Shown here in pieces: positions 7,859-15,792 of a stretch of 64,000 nt of DNA. The stretch is from NCBI GenBank assembly GCA_024398615.1, contig JAKSIU010000006.1, forward strand, positions 1 through 64,000, written 5' to 3'. The first letter of the stretch is position 1. Each line of letters starts with the position of its first letter. The position numbers and the translations under genes are program-made. Below the pieces are notes generated by a model that was given only the letters and a program-made list of their open reading frames with translations, made no database searches and was not told the DNA's origin. This DNA is from Bacteroidaceae bacterium (GTDB lineage: Bacteria; Bacteroidota; Bacteroidia; Bacteroidales; Bacteroidaceae).

Positions 7859-9328
7859 TTACTTGAAATAGTCGTACCGCGCAGCCAGATTCTGTGCCAC
7901 CTCCAGTTTGTCCGCCCTGATGTACTTCTCCAGAGTGGCCACGCTTCTGTGCCCGGTGACCTTCATAATATCGTAGATGGGGATGCCTGCCAGGTACATC
8001 AGCGTGGCGCCCGTCCTTCGTGCCGTATGCGTGCATATCAGCTGATACTTCGGATAGTACGACCGCACAACCTCACCGCCGCGGCTTTCGTTCACCTCAA
8101 TCATTTCGTCAATTCCGGCCAGCTTGCCCAGAATCTTGACATACTTGTTCAGCCACTGCTCGCTTATGTGCGGAATGCCCTCCGGGTATTTCTCCAGAAT
8201 GGCCCGCAGCTTTGAATTGCAGGGAATCTCCACAAACCTGCCGGTCTTCTGCTGATGAATGGAAACCATCAGCTGCTCCATGCCGTTGTTGTCAAAAGAC
8301 TTGATATTCTGCTTGCCGATGTTGTTATAGTCCGATACGCGCTGTGCAGTCCACACGCCAATCATGAAAATGTCTCTTGCCAGCTCAATCTGATTGTCAT
8401 GACCCGAATCCGGATGATAGGTGGAAAGGTCCAGATTTCCAATGGCCTCAATCTCCTTCATCGTCAGATATATGGCATCGATGTCCAGCACCTGCGCCTT
8501 GAACTCCGTACTCCGATAAGCGGGGTTGACCGGATAACCGCGAACCTCAGCCGCCCTGAGCATGGCCTTCAGCTGCTTGATGAAACGTCCTATGGTGCTG
8601 TCGGAGTAGGATAGGGGCTGCTTCCTGCCTTTGGGGGCCTCGTATGGCGTATCATCATCCGGCTCCATTCCTCTGAGCCTTCCCCGCAGAAACGAATCGG
8701 AGATGTCACGGTTCATCAGCCAGGCCTTATACTTGCTGTAGCACTCCAAATCCACGTCCGCAAAATCATAAGTCACGCCAGTCTCGGCCATGAACTCCTT
8801 GAAGTGCCTGAGCGCATTTGCTGTGTTGAACTTCGACCCCTGCGAATACTTCCTGCCATGCTGGACGGTAGTTCTCTCGCCCGATTCAATCGACTGGATA
8901 TACTGGTCGATGAACTTGGTCAGCGTCATAGCCTCAGCCTTCCGCTTGGCCTCCTCCTTGGCCGCCTTACGTGCAGCCGCCTTCTCCCTGCGCTTTTCCT
9001 CCGCCTCAATCTGCTCCGAGAAGAGGACGTCATGCAGAATGGAATTGAACTTGTCCAGGGTGATGTCAAAACCAATTTCGTCAATCTGCCTTCTCAGGCA
9101 TTCCATCTTGTCAAAAGCCTTTGCAAACGATGGATTTGCCTTTCTGAAATTAAGTCTCCCGTTCTCGGTTTTGATAATAGAATACTTCGGCCATTCATCA
9201 GGACAAAAGCCGAATTTTACAGACTTGCGGATGTTGACCATTGGAGTGGTAACGCCATCCACCTTCTTGGCGAGACGCACGCGCACTTCGACGCTGCCGT
9301 CACTTTTAGGGGTAAAAGTTGTAGCCAT
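7859..9328 (-). CDS. Tyrosine site-specific integrase
   Basis: A 489-residue recombinase that integrates and excises the element. Residues about 1-100 form an arm-type DNA-binding domain, 100-240 a coiled, Lys/Arg/Ala-rich stretch leading into the core-binding SAM-like domain, and 290-489 the catalytic domain. The catalytic set is complete: R330 (WTAQRVSD), H434 and R437 (HTARRTG), H460 (TGHRS) and nucleophile Y469 (LEKYIRA). It has its own consensus promoter on the far side and a terminator just after the stop. No tRNA or duplicated att core was found near it, so the exact element ends stay open. Confidence 0.92.
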   Translation of the reverse strand: MATTFTPKSDGSVEVRVRLAKKVDGVTTPMVNIRKSVKFGFCPDEWPKYSIIKTENGRLNFRKANPSFAKAFDKMECLRRQIDEIGFDITLDKFNSILHDVLFSEQIEAEEKRREKAAARKAAKEEAKRKAEAMTLTKFIDQYIQSIESGERTTVQHGRKYSQGSKFNTANALRHFKEFMAETGVTYDFADVDLECYSKYKAWLMNRDISDSFLRGRLRGMEPDDDTPYEAPKGRKQPLSYSDSTIGRFIKQLKAMLRAAEVRGYPVNPAYRSTEFKAQVLDIDAIYLTMKEIEAIGNLDLSTYHPDSGHDNQIELARDIFMIGVWTAQRVSDYNNIGKQNIKSFDNNGMEQLMVSIHQQKTGRFVEIPCNSKLRAILEKYPEGIPHISEQWLNKYVKILGKLAGIDEMIEVNESRGGEVVRSYYPKYQLICTHTARRTGATLMYLAGIPIYDIMKVTGHRSVATLEKYIRADKLEVAQNLAARYDYFK

Positions 9329-9353
9329 TTTTACTATGATTGATTTCCAATAG

Positions 9354-9396
9354 CAAAGATAGCGAATAGTTTGAATCGTGCCAAAATCGTGCCAAA
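9354..9396 (-). promoter_or_regulatory. Integrase promoter with tandem 11-bp repeat
   Basis: On the minus strand the -33 box TTTG (9385-9382), a 20-base spacer and TATCTTTG (9361-9354) match the Bacteroides consensus exactly, giving a ~22-base leader. The -33 box lies inside one of two adjacent 11-bp repeats (ATCGTGCCAAA at 9375-9385 and 9386-9396), well placed for a repressor or for integrase arm binding. Confidence 0.8.
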
Positions 9397-9522
9397 TTTT
9401 TTAAAACAGAATAAATCGCCCTAAATCACCATTCAGACTAATAAAGTATAAATCAATCTATTACCAATATAGTAGAGTGTTTTTTAATCTCAATTTGCTA
9501 ATCCCAACGGAATCACCGAAAT

Positions 9523-9559
9523 CCCCCTTAGAAATACCTCTGAGGGGGTTGCTTTTTCT
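9523..9559 (+). terminator. Rightward terminator-like hairpin
   Basis: CCCCCTTAGA pairs with TCTGAGGGGG (one G-T pair, 6-base loop) and is followed by TTGCTTTTTCT. No plus-strand gene lies immediately before it, so it may insulate the element end. Confidence 0.55.
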
Positions 9560-9625
9560 AAAGGCCGAAATTCTTACCACATCCTTACCACACTTTCAAA
9601 ATCAATCGGTTTTTTAAACTACGAA

Positions 9626-9658
9626 GTTCGGGGCAGTTCAAAAAGAACAGCCCCGAAC
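9626..9658 (-). terminator. Hairpin after the Fib_succ_major gene
   Basis: 14-bp arms GTTCGGGGCAGTTC / GAACAGCCCCGAAC with one mismatch and a 5-base AAAAA loop, about 150 bases past the stop of the gene at 9806. It lacks a clean T-run, so terminator function is likely but not certain. Confidence 0.45.
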
Positions 9659-9699
9659 AAGTGAGTCAGACGTACCTGCCCACCCCCTGACGCTCTTCT

Positions 9700-9733
9700 G
9701 GGCTTGGGCGCACCTTGGGGTGCGCTGGAGCCC
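9700..9733. repeat. GC-rich hairpin 3' of the candidate variable region
   Basis: GGGCT and GGCGCACC arms pair with GGTGCGC and GAGCCC around a TTGG loop; a short internal mismatch is present. It lies 73 bases beyond the stop of the gene at 9806. Similar short-loop hairpins follow the variable repeat in some diversity-generating retroelements. Confidence 0.5.
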
Positions 9734-9805
9734 GACAGAATATAAATGGTGGGGCGGTTATATTGGTACTGTCTTTGGATTGGGAAGGGATATGCACCTT
9801 TCAAG

Positions 9806-10966
9806 TTACTCCGCAAGCACCGCGCGGACAGAGCATCCGTTGCTGCGGTAGTGGTGTTCCACGCAATGGTCGCGCCATAAGAAGAACAACTGGAACGCTT
9901 TGTCGCTTTCGACATCAGGCGTGGAAGACCAGTAGCGCCCGTAGGCGCCCAAGTAGAACACTTCGAGTTCGTCGCAGACACCGGCAGCAGGAAGGAACAC
10001 GCTGTTGTCTGATTCATAGGTATCATCTCTACCTTTTACCAAGTAGCCGTTCATTTTTGTATCATTATAATTTTCTTTCCACTCCCATTTGCAATAGTCA
10101 ACAAGCGCCTGCCACTGTGCCGCGCTCGGAAGAGTCCATGTGTGTCCACCACCGCTTCCGCTGTTCCATGTATTTGCAGCCACATTTGCATTTGTATAGT
10201 CGTAGTAGTAGCCATAGGTGTCATCATAGCCTATATAGTTTTTTACATTCTTGACTTCACCAATGTTCTCGGTTGCCCAATAGTAGCCGCCGAGTTTAAC
10301 GTAGTCATGACCATTGATTTGATCTTCTGCCGGGTCTTCCGCCCACTTGGCGTAAAGGGTCAGGCTTTGTGTTACTCTTGTGGAGTAGTTCCATGCCTCT
10401 GTACATTCTTTGTCCGTGTACCATCCACGGAAACTATGTTTTTCTGCAGAGGCGTAAGTCAGTGGGACGGTTGAGTTGTATCCAATCCGTATGTCCTCTG
10501 GTTTAGCCTTAAAATTATCCGTTATGTTCAAGTCAAAACTGACAGTGATATACCCGATAGTTACAACCATATCATTTGAGATGTTGGAAACGGTAAAAGT
10601 ATGGTATCCATTGGCGGCAACATCAGGAGCAAGGACTTCATTATCCTTAATACATTCAAGTCCATAACCACCCACGGAAACAGCCTTTATCTTCACTGCA
10701 TTTCCTTCAAGATTTGTATTGAACGCGACCTCGCTTGCAGGAGTGTTTTCTGCCACTTTCACAGTCACTTTATAGTTTCCGACTGTGACTGTCTGTTCAG
10801 ATTCTGTCGGATCAGTCCCACTCTTATCTCCGAACGACACCTTCATGTTCGGAGTGGTCTTGAAACTGCGGACGGAGCCGTCTTCCAACTTCACGTTGAG
10901 ATACTGTGCGCTTGCCACGCTGCTGACCATGAGCAGAAGGGCGCTGAGGATTGATTTTATTTTCAT
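9806..10966 (-). CDS. Secreted InlB-like / Fib_succ_major (C-type-lectin-like) protein
   Basis: 386 residues. A signal peptide (cut after MKIKSILSALLLMVSSVASA) is followed by a SusE/BACON-like N-terminal part, a Listeria-Bacteroides repeat at about 185-215 (HSFRGWYTDKECTEAW, LTLYAKW) and a Fib_succ_major domain from about 222 to the end (GHDYVKLGGYYWATENIG, WTLPSAAQW, YWSSTP, SVRAVLAE). The fold is that of formylglycine-enzyme-type C-type lectins, used for surface binding. The last ~60 codons are GC-rich and dominated by NNC codons, unlike the AT-richer 5' part, and encode unusual residues (FFLWRDHCVEHH) where relatives have Asn/Tyr. This looks like a retroelement-diversified tip, though no reverse transcriptase lies in the window. 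Confidence 0.8.
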   Translation of the reverse strand: MKIKSILSALLLMVSSVASAQYLNVKLEDGSVRSFKTTPNMKVSFGDKSGTDPTESEQTVTVGNYKVTVKVAENTPASEVAFNTNLEGNAVKIKAVSVGGYGLECIKDNEVLAPDVAANGYHTFTVSNISNDMVVTIGYITVSFDLNITDNFKAKPEDIRIGYNSTVPLTYASAEKHSFRGWYTDKECTEAWNYSTRVTQSLTLYAKWAEDPAEDQINGHDYVKLGGYYWATENIGEVKNVKNYIGYDDTYGYYYDYTNANVAANTWNSGSGGGHTWTLPSAAQWQALVDYCKWEWKENYNDTKMNGYLVKGRDDTYESDNSVFLPAAGVCDELEVFYLGAYGRYWSSTPDVESDKAFQLFFLWRDHCVEHHYRSNGCSVRAVLAE

Positions 10967-11158
10967 AATGCGTTGTTTACTCTATTGACTAATGTTCTTG
11001 AACTCCGGTTATGTTACCACTGCGAATATTCTTCACTGAGGCCGTCCGTTTCTTCCGAGCCGAACATTCTTAAACTGCTTGCACTCAATAAGGCAGCCGG
11101 CGATATATTAACCACCTTCATACACGGTGTTTTGTATGTCTTCTTTTCCATATTCGAT

Positions 11159-14047
11159 TTATTTCTCTAAGGTTTTCTTTCCGTTCCTGATTATTATGCC
11201 ATTGTAATGGTCATTCACCTGAATACCGTTCAGATTATAGGCCGGACCGTTATCAATATCGGGTGGAGTTGTTTCCGATATTCCCGTCGTACCTCCGTCA
11301 TCGAATCTGAATATGATGGCTTTGACAGGTGATGACTTTATCAGCTGCAGATAAGCCTTGTTGGCCGAGAGGGACTTTCCTGTTGTCCACGGATAAAGTC
11401 CCATGCCCAGTTGTGCCGTTCCTGAAAGAACGTAGCAGCCGGTTGGTGCCGAGATCTCCACATCTGTGCCCTGCAACACATTTGTGCCGGTGTTGTCATC
11501 AAAGTCACTGACGGCAAGGCTATATGAGTTGCCTGTGGATTTAAGCACTACAGCTTCACCGGCAGGGATGACACCGACATTTATTTCACTGAGATTGAGA
11601 ATCTCGGTTCCATCATCCTGTGTGGCGGTGTAGGCTTTCACACCTTCCGGTATGACGTATGCTTCCAGACTGCTGTAGAAGGTGGTGTAGTAATCGCCTT
11701 TATTCTTCGGATCTTCGTTGGCTTTTAACTCTACGGTAGGTGTACCATTGAAGAAACCTATCTCATTTATCATGCTGGCAGGATAGGTCACCGTCGGCTT
11801 GTTGTCAGCTTGCTTGTTGGTTGTGAAGATGATGTCGCCTTCTTCGGTGAATCCGATTTCCGTAGCATCCATATAGTGCTCGTTCTCTATAGGAGCCGAT
11901 GAGCCATCAAAGTCGATGTGCAGCACATTGAGCAGTTTTGCCAGCTTGATGTCTGCGTCAGTAACCTCTTTAGTACAGCCTTTGTCACCGAAATCCTTTC
12001 CACAGTCATTACAATGCCAGTATTCAATGTTTCCTTCAGCGTCAGCAGTCGGAGCCTTGTAGTCGATATGTTCCTTGTGTGCATGATGTGTAGCAGGTAT
12101 TACCACGCTGCCCGTTATCTGGTTCGTGCAAGCCTCGTCGCTGTAGTTCAGATTGCATCTCGTACAATGCCAGTACTCGATGTTTCCATCAGTCGTACAT
12201 GTGGCAGCTTTCTGTGCATTGTGTGTGGCACTGTGACCGAGTGCAGGTATTTCCCAGTCATTCATCACCGTCGTACATTCAGCATTTGCGAAATGTTTGT
12301 CGCACTTCTTGCAGTACCAGTTTTCATAGTTTCCCTTTTCCGTACAGGTTGCAGCCTTGGCCTCAACGTGCTGCGGGCTGTGTTCTGAAACGTATTCCAG
12401 AGTCACCGCCCATGTCACTTCGTTTGGAGTAGAACAGTTATTATTATAGTCCTTTATATGGAATTCTATTACACTATTTTGACTTAAATTACCCAGATTA
12501 AGGACATAAACCTCAGATGAAGTCTCGAACTGCGTACCAGGAACGGTAATCTCTTGCTCATTTTTCCCGACCTTATAAGTTAAGGTGTATGTTCCGTATC
12601 GTCCATTGTTTTTCTTACTCTTCTCACCTGTCAGGCTCCACTTGAGGCGGGCGTTCTTTGCATTAGCTTCTTTTACCAGGAACGATACCCATTCATCCTC
12701 GCCGTAGTTGTCGTCGCTTCCGCCATAATCCTCAAACACCTTTTCTGCAACATAGGCGAAGTTCACACCGTCGTACATCTTGTTCACTTCCTGTGTCCAG
12801 CTGGTAACATCTTCCTGATTGATTAGATAGGTCGGGTCATCTGCTGAAGGAATGTAAGAGATAACTGCAGCAGGATTCAGTTCGTGCAGACAAGCTGCTT
12901 CGGCATAGATCTTGCCCGAATTATTGTCTTCCCAGCAGTCCTGTGAATAGCCCCTTGCGTTGCAGGTGGCAGCACACTGCTCGTGCTTGGTGGTTGGGAT
13001 TGTAAGTGTTGTGTTTGAATACTTCAGCACATCGCCATCGTAACCATGGTAAACAGTGCCTCGGATATTATTCAATACTGGTGAAGGGTCGTCTCCCAAT
13101 GTCTGGTACCATTTCTGACTGCCGTCTGTCACGCCACGGTTAAGTCGATAGCAAACTTCTCCGCCAATAAAGACTTTAGCATTCTTCACGAATGAATCGT
13201 GGATTTTTGAAGGAGGGCAACCATCCACAAGAAATCCGTAAATCTTGTTACAATCGGTGTGAGGAAGTTTTGCGCGCTCAGCGGCATCCTCTTCTGTTCC
13301 CCCATTGTTTATCAGCGTGTAGCAGTTGTCGATAGAATATGTTGCAGAACTGTTGTAAACCGAGCCGCAGATTCCGCCGAATTTTTCATTTTGAGTGACA
13401 CCTTGAGCTCCAACCTTTGACTCATACGTCGATACTATACCAATGTTGTAGCAGTTGGCGATGGATGCATTGAAATAGCAAGAACCGGAGATTCCACCTG
13501 CATCATAATCATGAGCCATTACGTATGCACCGTTCCAGCAGTTCTCAATCCGTCCGCTTGCGAAGTCACCGCAGATACCGCCCACATGGTCATGGCCATA
13601 GAAGTAACTGTCCTTGATGCCGAGGTCGTGGATATAGGCATTACCAGTAACCTTTCCGAAAAGTCCCACGTTGTTCGTTTTTGTATCTTTGAAATACAGT
13701 CCGCTGATGGTGTGACCGTTGCCGTTGAACTCACCAGAGTAATCTACTCCGTGCCCACCTATCCGAGTCCATGCTGTGAAAGTATTGTCACTGTTGAGGT
13801 TCCCACTGCTGTTCAGCACATTCGTGTTCATTGTAATGTCTGACGTAAGAATAGCACAGGCAGATGCGTGTTGGCTATCACCGTTCACATAATCGGCAAA
13901 CCACATCAGGTTTTCCAACGACTCAATCTGGTAAGGATTGGCTTGTGAACCGTTGCCTGCTGAAGGCTGAGTTCCTACTGCACTTACAGTCATGCAGCAC
14001 ATCATCAGTACTGCCGAAAGTAAAAGTCTTGTCATTTTTGTTTTCAT
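11159..14047 (-). CDS. Large secreted GLUG-motif surface protein
   Basis: 962 residues with a signal peptide ending near MMCCMTVSAVG. Residues about 90-230 carry GLUG-type repeats (VGLFGKV, VGGICGDF, AGGISGSC, FGGICGSV), a beta-helix-like adhesin region. Between about 560 and 690 there are three zinc-ribbon-like repeats, each with CxxC in an NxxYWHCxxC context followed by a Cys-Thr. The C-terminus (AYNLNGIQVN, GIIIRNGKKTL) is the short sorting-tail type found on many secreted Bacteroidales proteins. Probably surface-exposed or secreted; ligand unknown. It has the same orientation as the Fib_succ_major gene 190 bases downstream and may share its transcript. Confidence 0.8.
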   Translation of the reverse strand: MKTKMTRLLLSAVLMMCCMTVSAVGTQPSAGNGSQANPYQIESLENLMWFADYVNGDSQHASACAILTSDITMNTNVLNSSGNLNSDNTFTAWTRIGGHGVDYSGEFNGNGHTISGLYFKDTKTNNVGLFGKVTGNAYIHDLGIKDSYFYGHDHVGGICGDFASGRIENCWNGAYVMAHDYDAGGISGSCYFNASIANCYNIGIVSTYESKVGAQGVTQNEKFGGICGSVYNSSATYSIDNCYTLINNGGTEEDAAERAKLPHTDCNKIYGFLVDGCPPSKIHDSFVKNAKVFIGGEVCYRLNRGVTDGSQKWYQTLGDDPSPVLNNIRGTVYHGYDGDVLKYSNTTLTIPTTKHEQCAATCNARGYSQDCWEDNNSGKIYAEAACLHELNPAAVISYIPSADDPTYLINQEDVTSWTQEVNKMYDGVNFAYVAEKVFEDYGGSDDNYGEDEWVSFLVKEANAKNARLKWSLTGEKSKKNNGRYGTYTLTYKVGKNEQEITVPGTQFETSSEVYVLNLGNLSQNSVIEFHIKDYNNNCSTPNEVTWAVTLEYVSEHSPQHVEAKAATCTEKGNYENWYCKKCDKHFANAECTTVMNDWEIPALGHSATHNAQKAATCTTDGNIEYWHCTRCNLNYSDEACTNQITGSVVIPATHHAHKEHIDYKAPTADAEGNIEYWHCNDCGKDFGDKGCTKEVTDADIKLAKLLNVLHIDFDGSSAPIENEHYMDATEIGFTEEGDIIFTTNKQADNKPTVTYPASMINEIGFFNGTPTVELKANEDPKNKGDYYTTFYSSLEAYVIPEGVKAYTATQDDGTEILNLSEINVGVIPAGEAVVLKSTGNSYSLAVSDFDDNTGTNVLQGTDVEISAPTGCYVLSGTAQLGMGLYPWTTGKSLSANKAYLQLIKSSPVKAIIFRFDDGGTTGISETTPPDIDNGPAYNLNGIQVNDHYNGIIIRNGKKTLEK

Positions 14048-14092
14048 ACGTAAATAATATACCCTTAATTCCGCATCATTTTTCGTAAAAGA

Positions 14093-14136
14093 TTGTCAAA
14101 CGGCCTGATAAACAAAGGCTTACCAGGCCTTGACAA
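14093..14136. promoter_or_regulatory. Two-tier inverted repeat upstream of the GLUG gene
   Basis: TTGTCAA...TTGACAA encloses GGCCTG...CAGGCC, giving a broken 13-bp stem. It lies about 45 bases upstream of the start at 14047. It could be a regulator dyad or a 5' attenuator hairpin. The rest of 14048-14305 shows only a short GTGAT/ATCAC dyad near 14160-14187. Confidence 0.5.
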
Positions 14137-14287
14137 TGTCAGAAATTTCACCTAACTTAGTGATTGCATTCAAATAAAAAGTGTTATCACTGACATGGCA
14201 AAATTACAGACAACATCCGACAACATCAACCCTTTCGGCGGTTTATTTCCAATTTTCAAGATATTCGACAAATCCGGTGTGCGGAAT

Positions 14288-14309
14288 GAACAGGGGACAG
14301 GTTCCGTTC
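14288..14309 (-). repeat. 22-bp toxin-antitoxin-associated motif, copy 1
   Basis: Read on the minus strand it is GAACGGA, then ACCTGTCCCC, then TGTTC. It matches 45429-45450 at 21 of 22 bases. It lies 70 bases downstream of the higA stop in the direction of that operon. Confidence 0.8.
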
Positions 14310-14348
14310 ATCTGTCTGGACGTAAAAACGTACATCGGTATTGGAATG
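14306..14348 (+). repeat. Direct repeat flanking higBA, left copy
   Basis: Starts GTTCATCTGTCTG and ends ACATCGGTATTGGAATG. It aligns with 15140-15183 at roughly 37 of 43 positions. A partial third copy (CGTACATCGGTATGGGAATG) lies at 15102-15121. Confidence 0.75.
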
Positions 14349-14379
14349 TTATAGATTCTGTTTGGATTATTCCCCACAA

Positions 14380-14682
14380 CTACAGAACACGTACACTGAT
14401 TTCTCTTCCGACTCCTCGAAATACTTTCACCAGCGTTGACAACTGAATATCAGCCCGTCCTTTTTCCACGCGGGAGATAAAGCTTTTCTTTGTTCCTATT
14501 TTCTCTGCCAATTCCTCTTGTGTCAAACCAGCTTTCAAGCGTTCGTCTTTCAATTGCTCACCAATGATAAATGCGTTGCATTCCATCTCGAATGCATCGC
14601 GTTCAGGTGTGCCGACCTTACCGAAATCCTCGGAAATAAGGTCCTCAATAGGTGTGAGATTCAGTTTCTTGTTATTTTCCAT
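14380..14682 (-). CDS. higA: HigA-type antitoxin (XRE helix-turn-helix)
   Basis: 100 residues. The Cro/C1 helix-turn-helix covers about 45-98: LKDERLKAGLTQEELAEKIG, then KKSFISRVEKGRADIQLSTLVK. It would bind and neutralise the toxin and repress the shared operon. Its first codons overlap the last of higB by 11 bases, the toxin-first order typical of higBA. The weak point is naming: HigA and related RelB-like XRE antitoxins cannot be told apart from sequence alone. Confidence 0.85.
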   Translation of the reverse strand: MENNKKLNLTPIEDLISEDFGKVGTPERDAFEMECNAFIIGEQLKDERLKAGLTQEELAEKIGTKKSFISRVEKGRADIQLSTLVKVFRGVGREISVRVL

Positions 14683-15037
14683 TTTTCTGCTCCTTTTTCA
14701 ATTCAAAATATTTCTTCATCAGGGCCTCGGCTTTATCCAGAGCCTCTTTCGGGGTTTTCTGTGATTTCTTCTGGATGCCATTGAAAAGGATGATCAGTTT
14801 CCCTTCATCAAAGCAGCAGAAAACCCGAAATATGTTGCCGCCATCTTCAACCCTTATTTCGTATAAGTCCTTGATAGATGTGATAGGTTTAAGAAATTTG
14901 ACCGGAACCATTTCCACGGTCATTATCAGCATAAAAACCTGATACATCTTCTTCAGGACATCTTTGGATAGGGTTTTCTTGAATTCAATAAAATGATCCC
15001 CGAAAACCTGGATAGTCCGTATGTATTCCTTTTTCAT
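14672..15037 (-). CDS. higB: HigB/RelE-type toxin (Gp49-like)
   Basis: 121 residues of the phage-derived Gp49-like/HigB toxin family, which cut mRNA on the ribosome. Typical stretches are YEIRVEDGGNIFRVFCCFDEGKLIILFNGIQKKSQKTP, seen as YEIRV, FRVFCCFD and LFNGIQKKSQKTP at about 58-95, with a basic tail KKYFELKKEQ. The length matches the family. The operon has a strong promoter only a few bases before the start codon and sits between direct repeats, so it looks like a self-contained cassette. Confidence 0.85.
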   Translation of the reverse strand: MKKEYIRTIQVFGDHFIEFKKTLSKDVLKKMYQVFMLIMTVEMVPVKFLKPITSIKDLYEIRVEDGGNIFRVFCCFDEGKLIILFNGIQKKSQKTPKEALDKAEALMKKYFELKKEQKNGK

Positions 15038-15042
15038 TGTTG

Positions 15043-15073
15043 CAAAGTTAACGAATTAGTGAACATTTCCAAA
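15043..15073 (-). promoter_or_regulatory. higBA promoter, nearly leaderless
   Basis: On the minus strand TTTG (15073-15070), 19 bases, then TAACTTTG (15050-15043) matches the Bacteroides consensus. The higB ATG at 15037 begins 6 bases after the -7 box, so the mRNA should start at or within a few bases of the start codon. Confidence 0.75.
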
Positions 15074-15139
15074 ATTTTAATCAACTTTTCTTCAAAGAAA
15101 ACGTACATCGGTATGGGAATGATAAAACATACGTTCCTG

Positions 15140-15183
15140 GTTCATCTGTCTGTACATAAGAAACATACATCGGTATTTGGATG
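15140..15183 (+). repeat. Direct repeat flanking higBA, right copy
   Basis: Second copy of 14306-14348, upstream of the higB promoter. The pair encloses the complete toxin-antitoxin module with its promoter. Confidence 0.75.
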
Positions 15184-15316
15184 ATTTCTCATACATAACC
15201 CTTTGTTGCTACTCCGACCAGTGTTCTACTTTCCAAAAGGTGTGGGTCTCCCGCCACATCGTGCGCCGGTCTGAAGCCCGTCACACCATGCATCGTGAGC
15301 CCCACTCATCATCTTA

Positions 15317-15335
15317 GTTCGGCATTGAGCCGAAC
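15317..15335. repeat. Covarying hairpin, copy 1
   Basis: GTTCGGC, loop ATTGA, GCCGAAC: a perfect 7-bp stem, preceded by CACTCATCATCTTA and followed by CCCC. Confidence 0.75.
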
Positions 15336-15593
15336 CCCTCCTACAACCCTTACAGCCAAGTATATAGGCAATCATTTCCTGCAACCGTCCGTCAACCACC
15401 CTTATACCGCAGGTCAACCGTTACAGCCATACAGCACCGTTAACGGCAGTACCGCGTTCTGGAACATCATAGCCATCAGGACCGGCACCGCTCCGATTCA
15501 CCGTATTATGGTGTGTGCCCCTCGTGCCGAAACAAGCATATGGCGCTGTAGAAACGTCCCCCAGTCGTCACGACCGGCACACTCATCATTTTA

Positions 15594-15612
15594 GTTTGGA
15601 ATCAATCCAAAC
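15594..15612. repeat. Covarying hairpin, copy 2
   Basis: GTTTGGA, loop ATCAA, TCCAAAC: again a perfect 7-bp stem in the same context as 15317-15335. Two stem positions differ from copy 1 and both changes are compensated on the other arm. Confidence 0.75.
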
Positions 15613-15710
15613 CCGTCCGGCTGCAATCCCATCCGGCTCATAACAGACATTACCATCGCACGCGGGCGCAGTATCGGTTTCTACTACCGCAATCTTTATC
15701 TTCACCGCGT

Positions 15711-15792
15711 TTTTAACATAACGGGAAGCTGGATTATGCTCTCCGTTCGTCGCGCGCTCCTCTCTGCACGCATAATCCCCGTTATGTTAAAA
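15711..15792. repeat. Long inverted repeat
   Basis: TTTTAACATAACGGG + GGATTATGC on the left (15711-15739, with a 5-base insert) mirror GCATAATCC + CCCGTTATGTTAAAA on the right (15770-15792). The loop is 30 bases and C/G-rich. It may be a small inserted hairpin element. Confidence 0.75.

Larger units (their letters stand above)
9397..9805. other. Gene-free interval between integrase promoter and secreted protein
   Basis: No gene recognised; a minus-strand frame at 9619-10026 is only the shifted frame of the next gene. The stretch holds three hairpins, listed separately. The host junction of the element probably lies here, but no repeat of a core sequence on the left side was found. Confidence 0.5.

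Noticed and set aside
9375..9396. Tandem 11-bp repeats as the start of a CRISPR array
   Set aside because: Only two units, directly adjacent without spacer, and placed on the integrase promoter.
9480..9620. tRNA or tmRNA gene as the integration target beside the integrase
   Set aside because: No T-loop, acceptor stem or CCA end could be recognised here; only terminator-like hairpins.
9619..10026. 135-codon minus-strand frame overlapping the Fib_succ_major gene
   Set aside because: A shifted frame of the GC-rich 3' end of that gene; Ser/Thr/Pro-rich and without a start signal. Not taken as evidence for an accessory gene of a retroelement.
15226..15600. Possible group II intron or retron in the C-rich stretch
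   Set aside because: No domain V-like hairpin and no reverse transcriptase frame were found; left as an unexplained structured region.
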